Of a DNA stretch of 32,882 bases, positions 8,602-16,001 are shown piece by piece; position 1 is the stretch's first letter, and the number at the start of each line of letters is the position of its first letter. The notes under the pieces were generated by a model that was not told where the DNA came from, did not search any database, and was given only the letters and a program-made list of their open reading frames with translations. The position numbers and the translations under genes were made by a program. The DNA comes from Methanosarcina spelaei (GTDB taxonomy: Archaea; Halobacteriota; Methanosarcinia; Methanosarcinales; Methanosarcinaceae), in assembly GCF_002287235.1 (NCBI RefSeq), contig NZ_LMVP01000368.1, positions 1 to 32,882 on the forward strand, written 5' to 3'.

Positions 8602-9693
8602 TTGAAAACGATCTGTCTTGTAGGTGGGAAACTCCAGGGCTTCGAAGCTGCGTATCTATCTAAAAAAGCCGGAATAAAAGTAATTCTGGTAGATAAAAAT
8701 CCGCAGGCTCTCATCCGTAACTATGCGGATGAATTTTACTGTTTTGACGTAATAAAGGAGCCTGAGAAACTCCTTGATCTCTCAAAAAAGGTTGATGCTA
8801 TACTTCCTGTCAACGAAAATCTGGCCTGCATCGAATTTCTGAATTCAATCAAAGAAAAGTTCTCTTGTCCGGTTCTTTTCGATTTTGATGCTTATCGGAT
8901 AAGCAGAGATAAGAAAAGTTCAAAAGATTACTTTAAGTCCATAGGAGTCCCGACTCCGCAGGACAGGCCTTCAGAGCCACCTTATTTTGTAAAGCCCCCA
9001 TGTGAAAGCAGTAGTGTAGGAGCCGGGATCATCTACGATAATGAAGAGCTTGGAACCCTTGAGCCTGACATGCTGGTTGAGGAATATGTGGAAGGCGAGG
9101 TCGTTTCTCTCGAAGTTGTAGGGGATGGAAGTAATTTTGTCGTGGTAAAAGAGACCCAGGTCCATATAGACGAAACTTATGACTGTCACATGGTAACTCC
9201 GCTTCCTGCTAATCCTTTATTCAGGCAGATCTCTCATGCTCTTGCAGCAAACCTTTACTTGAAAGGAATTATGGACGTGGAAGCAATTTTCGGTCCAAAA
9301 GGGCTTAAAGTAATCGAAATTGATGCTCGTTTCCCAAGCCAGACCCCGACAGCTGTTTATTATTCTTCAGGGATCAACCTGATAGAACTCCTGTTCCGTG
9401 CTTTTACTGACGGTGTTGAGGAAACCGGGTCTTTTCCCGAGAATAAATATTGCATTTACGAGCATCTTATGCTCGGAGAAAACGGGATTCTTGTTCCTGT
9501 GGGAGAACAGGTACTTTCCATGGGGAGTGATTACGGAAAATTCTATGAAGAACCTGGCATTGAAATTTTTCTATGCAAAGGAGAGAATCCGGTATTTACC
9601 CTGATTTTCTGGGGCAAAGACAGGGAAGAAGCCGGGGAAAAAAAATGCAAAGGACTTTCACTTCTGAAAGATCGTTTCGAAGCGGCTGTCTGA
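8602..9693 (+). CDS. pylC: Pyrrolysine biosynthesis ligase PylC
   Basis: PylC is an ATP-grasp ligase that joins 3-methylornithine to the epsilon-amino group of a second lysine. The start is TTG at 8602, preceded by GGGGTG that overlaps the pylB end, giving MKTICLVGGKLQGFEAAYLS (363 residues), the usual N-terminus; an upstream in-frame TTG inside pylB (8578) is less likely. ATP-grasp features include PPYFVKPPCESSSVGAG (about 130-145), the LVEEYVEGEVVSLEV strand, and metal-binding acidic residues in KVIEIDARFPSQTP. Spacing to pylB is one base, so the two are almost certainly translationally coupled. Confidence 0.96.
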   Translation: MKTICLVGGKLQGFEAAYLSKKAGIKVILVDKNPQALIRNYADEFYCFDVIKEPEKLLDLSKKVDAILPVNENLACIEFLNSIKEKFSCPVLFDFDAYRISRDKKSSKDYFKSIGVPTPQDRPSEPPYFVKPPCESSSVGAGIIYDNEELGTLEPDMLVEEYVEGEVVSLEVVGDGSNFVVVKETQVHIDETYDCHMVTPLPANPLFRQISHALAANLYLKGIMDVEAIFGPKGLKVIEIDARFPSQTPTAVYYSSGINLIELLFRAFTDGVEETGSFPENKYCIYEHLMLGENGILVPVGEQVLSMGSDYGKFYEEPGIEIFLCKGENPVFTLIFWGKDREEAGEKKCKGLSLLKDRFEAAV

Positions 9694-9885
9694 AAGAGTA
9701 TTAAAGATTTGGAAAGTAAATTAAAATGGAAATGAAAAATAATATTTAGTGAATCTAAGGCTTAGAAACACTCAAATTTTGATAAAATAACATTAAATAC
9801 TCAGGTTTAAGGAAATTGAAATTTATAAAATCCAAATCTAATGAAATCAGACTTAAATTTTCCAAAACAGAAAATGGCGATAAAA
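9694..9885. other. AT-rich spacer between pylC and pylD
   Basis: A 192-bp spacer very rich in A and T, with no gene. It may hold a secondary promoter (TATA-like TTTATAAAAT at about 9821) or simply be loose operon DNA. No hairpin terminator is seen before pylD. Confidence 0.4.
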
Positions 9886-10665
9886 ATGGCACTTTTAACT
9901 CCAAAAGATTTGATAAATATTAATAAGCAGCTTCAGGAAGCCGATTCTACTGTTCAAAGAGTAACAGGGCTTGACATAAAAGGCATCTGTAAGGCTCTCT
10001 ACGGTACTTCCCCTAGTTCCGAAAAAGTAGGTATTGTTCCTGTAACTTCGGGAAATGGAATAATAGGAAACTTTTCGGCTTCTCTGCATGCGATTACGCA
10101 GTATTTCGGATTTGAAAGTTTTGTTACGGATATGCCGGATGTTAGCGGCTATTATGAAGCTGTGCGGGATGGAGCTGAGATTATTCTCATGGCCGACGAC
10201 TACACTTTTCTTGCGCATAACCTCAAAAACGGAAAAATGGCCAATAACCAACCCTGCACAGGTATAATTTATGCTGAGATTGCTTCCAGATATCTGAAAG
10301 CCTATTCAAAGGACGTATTTGTTGTGGGGCTCGGAAAGGTAGGTTTTCCCGGAGCAGCCCACCTTGTGCAAAAAGGTTTCAGGGTTTACGGTTATGATCC
10401 TGATGAAAACCTCATTCAGAGAGCCGTTTCAAACCTCGGGGTTATCCCGTTCAACCCTGAAAAGCCAAAAAAGTTTTCCATTATTTTCGAAGCGACTCCA
10501 TGCGCAAACACTATTCCTGAATCTGTACTTTCGGAGAACTGCGTGCTTTCAACTCCAGGAATTCCCTGTGCAATCTCTGAAGAACTTCAAACGAAATATG
10601 ATGTACAACTTGTAGCGGAACCTCTTGGAATTGGAACGGTATCAATGCTGTATTCTGTGCTCTAA
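9886..10665 (+). CDS. pylD: Pyrrolysine biosynthesis dehydrogenase PylD
   Basis: PylD is an NAD-dependent dehydrogenase that oxidises (3R)-3-methyl-D-ornithyl-lysine, after which the ring closes to pyrrolysine. The start at 9886 gives MALLTPKDLININKQ and 259 residues, the family length; in-frame ATGs at 9841 and 9874 would add 15 or 4 residues not seen in relatives as I recall them. The Rossmann glycine motif is VVGLGKVGFPGAAHL (GLGKVG at 148-153), followed by YGYDPDE at the strand end. There is no strong Shine-Dalgarno at this start. The gene is the last of the pyl cassette and is followed by a strong hairpin. Confidence 0.96.
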   Translation: MALLTPKDLININKQLQEADSTVQRVTGLDIKGICKALYGTSPSSEKVGIVPVTSGNGIIGNFSASLHAITQYFGFESFVTDMPDVSGYYEAVRDGAEIILMADDYTFLAHNLKNGKMANNQPCTGIIYAEIASRYLKAYSKDVFVVGLGKVGFPGAAHLVQKGFRVYGYDPDENLIQRAVSNLGVIPFNPEKPKKFSIIFEATPCANTIPESVLSENCVLSTPGIPCAISEELQTKYDVQLVAEPLGIGTVSMLYSVL

Positions 10666-10689
10666 CACTCGAGTGGTGTTTGATTTATA

Positions 10690-10719
10690 AATCATTGCCT
10701 TTTTGCCTTGGCAATGATT
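10690..10719 (+). terminator. pyl operon terminator hairpin
   Basis: AATCATTGCC and GGCAATGATT form a perfect 10-bp stem around a 10-nt loop (TTTTTGCCTT). It starts 24 nt after the pylD stop codon and is followed by ATTTATATAT. Confidence 0.8.
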
Positions 10720-10864
10720 ATTTATATATCAGACAGAAGCTTCAGGTTATTTTTTGAAGGAAGCGATTCAAAGCCTTTTACCAATGAGGGAATCTCTGAA
10801 TATCTGTTTCATGTAATCGGATATTTCTATCTTTGGTTAATTGGTTACTTATTTAAACGATCAA

Positions 10865-10882
10865 TTACTTACATGTAAGTAA
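10865..10882. promoter_or_regulatory. Perfect 18-bp palindrome, probable TetR operator copy 1
   Basis: TTACTTACATGTAAGTAA is a perfect palindrome. A copy with one mismatch lies at 12799-12816, between the tetR-like gene and the first DUF1638 gene. The sequence after each copy is also alike (AAGTAAGTATCTTGCTAATAAAT here, AAGTAAGCATATTCTTCTAATATAAAT in part there), so the two sites look like related promoters. No gene starts close downstream here; the next ORF begins about 390 bp away. Confidence 0.65.
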
Positions 10883-11045
10883 GTATCTTGCTAATAAATA
10901 ATGCTAATAAATTTAAAAAATGAGATTTCAGTTATCTAAGTAGTCTGAAATAAAATTTCGAATTATATGAAACCCTTTGTCTGCTTCTGTATTTTTACTG
11001 AGCAATAGTTAATATGCCCGTTTTTGTCCTTAAAACGGCTATTAT

Positions 11046-11180
11046 ACGATAATTTGAGGTATTGCACGATAATTTGATGTATTGCACGATAATTTGATGT
11101 ATTACACGATAATTTGGTGTATTACACGATAATTTGATGTATTACACGATAATTTGATGTATTACACGATAATTTGAGGT
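11046..11180. repeat. 20-bp tandem repeat, seven copies
   Basis: Units starting ACGATAATTTGATGTATTAC begin at 11046, 11066, 11086, 11106, 11126, 11146 and 11166, the last truncated to 15 bp. Variation is limited to a few positions (GAG/GAT/GGT, TTGC/TTAC). The strict 20-bp period, close to two DNA turns, resembles an iteron or multi-site protein-binding array. It lies about 90 bp upstream of the DUF2115-like gene. Confidence 0.92.
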
Positions 11181-11273
11181 GAGTATATTAATTCTTGTGA
11201 ACTGTTGTTTTTCTTAAAGAAAGAAGCTGATAACATTTCTCCTTAGTATTTGACAAAGGCACGTACATATGAA

Positions 11274-11675
11274 ATGGAGCATATTGAGAACCCTCCAGGA
11301 AGTATCCAATATATTATCCAGTGTATTGCAAGATATAATCTGGAGATATTCTCCGAACTGATAAACCGGAATTGCATAGATATAGATATACTCGAAGATA
11401 TTGACCCTGACAAACTGAAGGATTTTACTCTACGAATAAATCAATATATGGATGAGAATGCATCTTATCAAACAGACTTAAAAAGGTATGTTCGAATTAT
11501 ATCTACATATTTGGCTTTTATAGCAAAGAAGCCACTACATCCTCCAGACATGATCGTCAAAGATAACAAGAAGATTTTTAGAAAAGGCAACAACTATTTC
11601 TGCCCTGTTAAAAGTAAGCATATGTTGGAAGCTATGTCATTGTGTAAATATTGTGTTTGCAGGGTGACTGATTAA
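11274..11675 (+). CDS. DUF2115 (UPF0305)-like protein
   Basis: A protein of 133 residues from the ATG at 11274, or 141 from an in-frame TTG at 11250; neither has a strong ribosome site. It is mostly helical and acidic, with a C-terminal cysteine cluster FCPVKSKHMLEAMSLCKYCVC (four Cys), which suggests a metal or iron-sulfur site. The C-terminal motif resembles the archaeal DUF2115/UPF0305 family, whose function is unknown; the assignment is from memory and moderate. It stands alone on the plus strand behind the 20-bp tandem array. Confidence 0.6.
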   Translation: MEHIENPPGSIQYIIQCIARYNLEIFSELINRNCIDIDILEDIDPDKLKDFTLRINQYMDENASYQTDLKRYVRIISTYLAFIAKKPLHPPDMIVKDNKKIFRKGNNYFCPVKSKHMLEAMSLCKYCVCRVTD

Positions 11676-12153
11676 TATTTAAGTGAACATTTCCTCAAAC
11701 ATTCAGTGAAGATTTGCAGCATTTAGTGAAACTGTGTGCAGATTAGGTGGGATTTTTGATAGTAATCTAAAATCGGAGGTTATTCATGGCTTCTCAAAGC
11801 GCTGTCTAAATCCTTCTCCAAATCGTTTATTATGATAAAATTAATAAATTTTATTGTGAAGTTCAGATTCTGTTTGATAAAGTGCTTCACGCTTTCTGGA
11901 GTTTGAATGTTTGGCTTTTTCAGAGGAATGCCTTGTAAGAGTGATGATTATGACAACTAAAACAGAAGATATAGCCGGATGGGTATAATACTGGTGCATA
12001 TATCACATGAAATGTAAGATAACATGAAATGTAAGATAACATGAAATGTAAGATAATTGAAATGTCAGATAATATGAAACGTCTAATATGAAACGTCAGA
12101 TAATATAAAACGTCAGAGGTTTCTCATTTAATAAAACGAAGAACTAAGTTTAT
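11676..12153. other. Intergenic region upstream of the tetR-like gene
   Basis: About 480 bp with no full gene. A seven-codon frame with an excellent GGAGG site starts at 11786 (MASQSAV, stop), and a twelve-codon frame starts at about 11950 (MTTKTEDIAGWV, stop); both may be stubs of lost genes. A 17-bp tandem repeat occupies 12005-12055 and degenerates to about 12117. Confidence 0.5.
12005..12117. repeat. 17-bp tandem repeat upstream of the tetR-like gene
   Basis: Three exact copies of ACATGAAATGTAAGATA occupy 12005-12021, 12022-12038 and 12039-12055. They are followed by four decayed versions (GAAATGTCAGATAAT, GAAACGTCTAAT, GAAACGTCAGATAAT, AAAACGTCAGA). Each exact unit contains ATGTAAG, the half-site of the palindromes at 10865 and 12799. 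The array ends about 35 bp before the tetR-like start. Confidence 0.85.
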
Positions 12154-12780
12154 ATGAATGAGCACTATTCAATCAACTCATTAAAGAGTACAAGTGTTGT
12201 TATGAAAGATATGAACGAGACTAACCAAAAGATACTCTATTATGCAAGAATTTTTTTGCAATGTAGAGGCTATAATGGATTTAGTTACAAAGATATTTCT
12301 CAAAAACTGGGAATAAAGAATGCAGCAATTCATAATTACTACCCCAAAAAAGAAGATCTGGTTGCAGCCTTGCTCGAAGACAGCAGAAAGAATTTAGCTG
12401 CAAATATTACTCAAATAATAGAATCTGGAGGCTCAGCCCGTGATCAGCTTCAATACTACTTTGATTATGCACTGAAGGAGTTTGATGAAGGCAAAAGTAT
12501 CTGTCCTCCAGGCTCGGTAATTCTCGATTTTGAAGAACTTCCGGAGAAAGTTAAAAAGCAAAATTTGCTGTTACTGGATGATATCTTGACCTGGATTTCC
12601 AAAGTTCTTAAAACTGGTCTCAAACAGGGAGAATTTAGTTTTTCCGATCCTGTGGAGGCACGTGCAGAATTAGTAGTCGAAGCCTTAATGGGTGCCAGAC
12701 AATTATCCAGCATTAAAGGGAGAAAAACACTAATTAGATCAATTTCTCTAATTAAATCCGACCTTGGGTGGAAGGATTGA
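12154..12780 (+). CDS. TetR/AcrR-family transcriptional regulator
   Basis: A 208-residue protein with a TetR-type DNA-binding domain (about 25-70): ILYYARIFLQCRGYNGFSYKDISQKLGIKNAAIHNYYPKKE in outline, including the characteristic helix-turn-helix and YxxFxxKEDL-like end (NYYPKKEDL). The C-terminal helical domain (about 75-205) should bind an unknown ligand or form the dimer. Internal ATGs at codons 17 and 20 are alternative starts closer to usual TetR N-termini. A palindrome 18 bp past its stop codon fits a TetR operator, and the two DUF1638 genes follow in the same direction. I infer that it controls those genes. Confidence 0.9.
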   Translation: MNEHYSINSLKSTSVVMKDMNETNQKILYYARIFLQCRGYNGFSYKDISQKLGIKNAAIHNYYPKKEDLVAALLEDSRKNLAANITQIIESGGSARDQLQYYFDYALKEFDEGKSICPPGSVILDFEELPEKVKKQNLLLLDDILTWISKVLKTGLKQGEFSFSDPVEARAELVVEALMGARQLSSIKGRKTLIRSISLIKSDLGWKD

Positions 12781-12798
12781 TTTTTTCATAACCGCAAC

Positions 12799-12816
12799 TT
12801 ACTTATATGTAAGTAA
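12799..12816. promoter_or_regulatory. Probable TetR operator copy 2 at the DUF1638 promoter
   Basis: TTACTTATATGTAAGTAA is an 18-bp palindrome with one mismatched pair, extendable to CTTACTTA...TAAGTAAG. It lies 80 bp before the first DUF1638 gene and immediately upstream of a TATA-like CTAATATAAAT (about 12827-12837), where a bound regulator could block promoter access. Confidence 0.65.
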
Positions 12817-12896
12817 GCATATTCTTCTAATATAAATCAATTTATTTTTCGAAAAAAATTAGATTTTCTGGCAAGACTTCTGAGGGGAGTATCTCA

Positions 12897-13706
12897 ATGC
12901 CCACTATGAGTATTATTTCATGCAAGATTATGCAGGATGAAATTATCTGGATTCTTGAAAATGACTCTTCCATTGATGAGATCATTATAGTTGATAATGA
13001 AAATATCCGGGAATTCGTAGAAAAACTGGATAAAGTAAACCTTCAGTACAAAGTACTCTCTCTGGAAGATATTTCCTCACTTCCCGAAATTAAAAGTGAG
13101 TGTAATAAATATACGGTTCTGATTAATCTGATGGAATTGGGTCTTCATAGAAGTCCTAAAGAGTTGAAAATTAAGGTATATAAGACTATAAAGATTCTTG
13201 CTCCTTTTTCGTCGGGTATTTTGCTTTTTTACGGCTTATGTGGGAATGTACTGGGGGATGTTGAAAAAGATTTTGAAAAAGATTTTGGACTTAGTTCAAT
13301 CTCATGTCCTGTCCGCATCCTTAAAGACAAAGACCACAGGATTGTAGACGACTGCATAGGAGCTACTGTAGGAGGAGTTAATAACTATCTAAAGATACTC
13401 AAAAGTGTTAGTGATGCTGGAACATACCTCTTTACTCCCATGTACAGCAAAGGCTGGAAGGAAATACTTGACCTGAATAAGCTAAATAAAGACCCTGTCA
13501 AAGCGTTGAAATTAATGAAAAAAACCCATGAAATGATTGGTTACAAAAGAGTTGCTAAGATTAATACTGGCCTCAAATATACCGAAAATTTCGACGCTTC
13601 TATTCGGGAGTTTGCAAATTTGTTTGATTTCGAAATTTTGGAATTCGATGATGGTAATCAGGAAATCTTTAAAGATTGCTATAACGAACTCAAAATGGAA
13701 ATTTAG
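12897..13706 (+). CDS. DUF1638 family protein (paralogue 1)
   Basis: A 269-residue protein starting MPTMSIISCKIMQDEI after GAGGGGAG at normal spacing. Conserved blocks shared with its neighbour are SIIxCxxxxDE near the N-terminus, LGLH (about residue 82), a FYGxCGN block, VDDCIxxxxGGxxNY, and TPMYxxxW. The shared Cys, His and Asp residues suggest a metal or corrinoid-related role, and DUF1638 proteins are common in methyltransferase-bearing methanogens, but the biochemical function is not established. It ends in TAG; readthrough would add only five residues after the UAG before TGA. It is probably co-transcribed with the next gene (52-bp gap) under the palindromic operator. Confidence 0.8.
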   Translation: MPTMSIISCKIMQDEIIWILENDSSIDEIIIVDNENIREFVEKLDKVNLQYKVLSLEDISSLPEIKSECNKYTVLINLMELGLHRSPKELKIKVYKTIKILAPFSSGILLFYGLCGNVLGDVEKDFEKDFGLSSISCPVRILKDKDHRIVDDCIGATVGGVNNYLKILKSVSDAGTYLFTPMYSKGWKEILDLNKLNKDPVKALKLMKKTHEMIGYKRVAKINTGLKYTENFDASIREFANLFDFEILEFDDGNQEIFKDCYNELKMEI

Positions 13707-13758
13707 AAAAAAACAAAATGTTGAAATAATTTTGTATTTGTAAACGAATGGTGAGCGG

Positions 13759-14700
13759 ATGCCTGTACTTAGCATAATTGCCTGTGAAATGCTTGAAGAC
13801 GAACTGGCATATGTCCTCTCAGAAGACCATGACTTGGGTCAATTAATTATAGTTGAAAACAGGCAAAGTTTCAGTTTTGTTCGAAAGCTTAAATCCAGAA
13901 ATTGCCAGCTCAGACTTTTTCCTTTAGACAAGGTGCCTATTTTTTTAAAAGAGGTAAATAACTCCGTATATAACTCTGCATCTGTGAATATCTTGAAGCT
14001 TTTATTGAAACTTCCGTTTTTTGAGAAAATACCTCATCATATCAGAAAAAAGAGTAAAGAAAAGAACAATGAAAAGAACAATGAAAAGAACAATGACAAG
14101 AACAATGAAATGAACAATGAAAAGCCTATTGTCGTTGTAAACACTCTGAAACTTGGTCTACATGCAGATTGTGAACTTTTAAGGTCTGAAATCTATCAAC
14201 ATATTAAAAAAATGGCAGCTTTTTCAGATGGCATTCTTATTTTCTATGGAAATTGTGGGCACTCTCTGAGGAACACGGAAGAAAAATTTAAAGATCTCCC
14301 TTGCTCTCTTTACTTTCTCAAAGATGAAAAAGGAGAGATTGTGGATGATTGTATCAGCGTAGCTCTTGGAGGCAACGATAATTATGCTGAAGTTATGCAG
14401 GGTGGGAACGGTACGGGTATGATATATCTGACTCCAATGTGGGCTTCTAGTTGGAAACAAATGAGAACGGAATCTAATAACACTTCTGACTTTAATGACA
14501 GTTTTTTGAAAAGGCATTATAAAAAGGTTGTCAAAATCAATAATAATATTTCTACAGGAAGTGAATTCGATATAAATGTCTTAAATTATGCCCGGACTTT
14601 TGATATGAGTATTACTGAAATGGAAGGAAGTATGGAAATAGCAAATAAGTCCTATCTAAATGCCAAAAACAATGTTTGTAAAAGAGTATTATCAGATTAA
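13759..14700 (+). CDS. DUF1638 family protein (paralogue 2, with Lys/Asn/Glu repeat insert)
   Basis: A 313-residue paralogue of the preceding gene, starting MPVLSIIACEMLEDELAYVL after GGTGAGCGG. The same blocks are present: LGLHADCELL, FYGNCGH, VDDCISVALGGNDNY and TPMWASSW. Between the first domain and the LGLH block it carries an extra charged segment (about residues 78-117), with a run of five KNN[E/M/D]-type units encoded by 12-bp tandem repeats (about 14061-14120). The insert is absent from paralogue 1 and looks like recent repeat expansion in a surface loop. Function unknown. Confidence 0.8.
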   Translation: MPVLSIIACEMLEDELAYVLSEDHDLGQLIIVENRQSFSFVRKLKSRNCQLRLFPLDKVPIFLKEVNNSVYNSASVNILKLLLKLPFFEKIPHHIRKKSKEKNNEKNNEKNNDKNNEMNNEKPIVVVNTLKLGLHADCELLRSEIYQHIKKMAAFSDGILIFYGNCGHSLRNTEEKFKDLPCSLYFLKDEKGEIVDDCISVALGGNDNYAEVMQGGNGTGMIYLTPMWASSWKQMRTESNNTSDFNDSFLKRHYKKVVKINNNISTGSEFDINVLNYARTFDMSITEMEGSMEIANKSYLNAKNNVCKRVLSD

Positions 14701-14941
14701 AAATAATTAACAGAATACGCTGAAAATAAAAGAAGGAAAAACAAAATAACGAAGACAAATTTTTTATTATTTCAAGCCACTTGAAGTAATTTTAAGTCAT
14801 TTCAAGCCACTTCAAGCCACTTCAAACCATTTCAAATCATTTCAAGTCTTTATGATTTTTTTCCAAGTCTCTTTAAATTTTCTCGAGTCTCTTTGAGTTT
14901 TTTCAAGTCTCTTCAAGTCTTCTCGAGTTTTTTCAAGTTTT
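14701..14941. repeat. Degenerate TTCAAG-type tandem repeats between convergent genes
   Basis: From about 14770 the DNA is a run of diverged 9-10-bp units of the form ATTTCAAGCC, ACTTCAAGCC, ATTTCAAATC, CTTTCAAGTC and TTCTCGAGT. It fills the space between the convergent DUF1638 and toroid-protein genes and reaches the latter's stop codon. The pyrimidine-rich strand might aid termination of the plus-strand transcript. No gene is present. Confidence 0.7.
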
Positions 14942-15661
14942 TTAAGTCTTTTTATAAAATCCCAATGTACTTAGAGTCAGAGCAGTAGCGTTTATATCGT
15001 CGTCTTTATTTCCCCATGCTCCATTTTCATGGACATTTTCAAGGAGCCAGTGAACTGAATCTTCAACATCATCTTTAAAACCTGCAAGAAGCAGGGCCTG
15101 AATTGCAAGATTGCTTGTGGAAATGTGTATCCAGCCGCCGTCTAGCCTTTTTTTTGAAAGAATCCATCTGGCTTTTTCCTGGATAAAAGTTTCAAAGGTT
15201 CTGGTCTTTGCCAGACTATCCTGCTTTTTGAGAGCTGTAATTATAAGGGAAGTTGTACCGACCTGTTCCCAGGCAGGGCAATAGTTTTCGAATAACCAGT
15301 CGCATCCGTCTTTGTCCTGAATTCCCATGTCTGCAAGCGCTGCAAGGGCATAGGCTGTGTCGTAAACATCTCTGTTCCAAAAGTTTTCTTTTTTTCTGGC
15401 GAGCAGCCATCTCGCTGAAGCCGTGAATACTATTCCTTCTGTTGAAAGGGCTGAGCAGGCCCTTGCGGTGTCTCTGATTGAAGAGTTCCAGGAACCATCG
15501 TTATCCTGTTCAAGAATAAGGCGGGTTATGTAAGGGTTTGGAAGTTCCCAGAGGGCATGTGCGGATAAGGTACTTGAAAGTCCCTTTACGGACTGAATTC
15601 GCTGGGCAGAGAGCCATTCAAAACTGTTTTCCACAATATCAAATTCCAGGTTGTTTGACAT
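14942..15661 (-). CDS. Alpha/alpha-toroid (prenyltransferase/squalene-cyclase-like repeat) protein
   Basis: About 239 residues from the ATG at 15661 (MSNNLEFDIVENSFEWL). It contains repeated helical units with QW-like ends: LEQDNDGSWNSS, the region SARWLLARKKENFWNRDVYDTAYAL, KKRLDGGWIHIS and LLENVHENGAWGNKDDDINATALTLSTLG. This is the pattern of terpenoid-cyclase/protein-prenyltransferase toroids. It is far shorter than a true cyclase and shows no DxDD motif, so it is probably a stand-alone toroid of unknown activity. An alternative start at 15774 in another frame (MSNIDFDDNWTLLANSG) could be the original N-terminus displaced by a frameshift; no good ribosome site marks either. Confidence 0.65.
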   Translation of the reverse strand: MSNNLEFDIVENSFEWLSAQRIQSVKGLSSTLSAHALWELPNPYITRLILEQDNDGSWNSSIRDTARACSALSTEGIVFTASARWLLARKKENFWNRDVYDTAYALAALADMGIQDKDGCDWLFENYCPAWEQVGTTSLIITALKKQDSLAKTRTFETFIQEKARWILSKKRLDGGWIHISTSNLAIQALLLAGFKDDVEDSVHWLLENVHENGAWGNKDDDINATALTLSTLGFYKKT

Positions 15662-15822
15662 TTTATTGTGCTTTTCAGGACTCTGTTCCAAAATCCAGTG
15701 ATTTTCGTATTTTTTAATTGAAGACCTGAGTTAGCAAGAAGAGTCCAGTTATCATCAAAATCAATATTCGACATCTAAAGACTTCAATTTTTAAGTTATG
15801 TCACAAGGATTATGACTAATTA

Positions 15823-15866
15823 CAAAACCTAGTGATTTTGAACTTTAAATTCATCACTAGGTTTTG
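15823..15866. promoter_or_regulatory. 14-bp inverted repeat in a divergent promoter region
   Basis: CAAAACCTAGTGAT (15823-15836) and ATCACTAGGTTTTG (15853-15866) are perfect complements separated by 16 bp. The repeat lies between the divergent toroid-protein and DUF134 genes. It could be an operator, a bidirectional terminator or a remnant element; the lack of a T-run and the location favour an operator. Confidence 0.55.
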
Positions 15867-15970
15867 GTACTGATTCCTTTTCAGGCTTCATATATTAAAA
15901 CTTGACCGACACTTCCTCTTTCTTTTACTCTGATGGCCATTTTGGAGCTAGAGCCTGAATGAATGCAAAA

Positions 15971-15980
15971 CTATATATAT
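15971..15980 (+). promoter_or_regulatory. TATA box of the DUF134 gene, implying a leaderless transcript
   Basis: CTATATATAT is centred about 26 bp before the GTG at 16002, the normal distance from box A to the transcription start in archaea. This supports initiation at or next to that GTG. Confidence 0.55.
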
Positions 15981-16001
15981 TTTGCATCATTATGCATAAT
16001 T

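Larger units (their letters stand above)
10720..11273. other. Intergenic region between pylD and the DUF2115-like gene
   Basis: About 550 bp without a gene, holding an 18-bp perfect palindrome (10865-10882) with promoter-like AT-rich sequence after it, and a seven-copy 20-bp tandem repeat (11046-11180). Confidence 0.7.

Noticed and set aside
11046-11180. Possible CRISPR array
   Set aside because: The repeats are contiguous without spacers, so this is a simple tandem array.
12897-13725. Pyrrolysine-containing extension of DUF1638 paralogue 1
   Set aside because: Readthrough of its TAG would add only a lysine-rich five-residue tail, so a plain stop is more likely.
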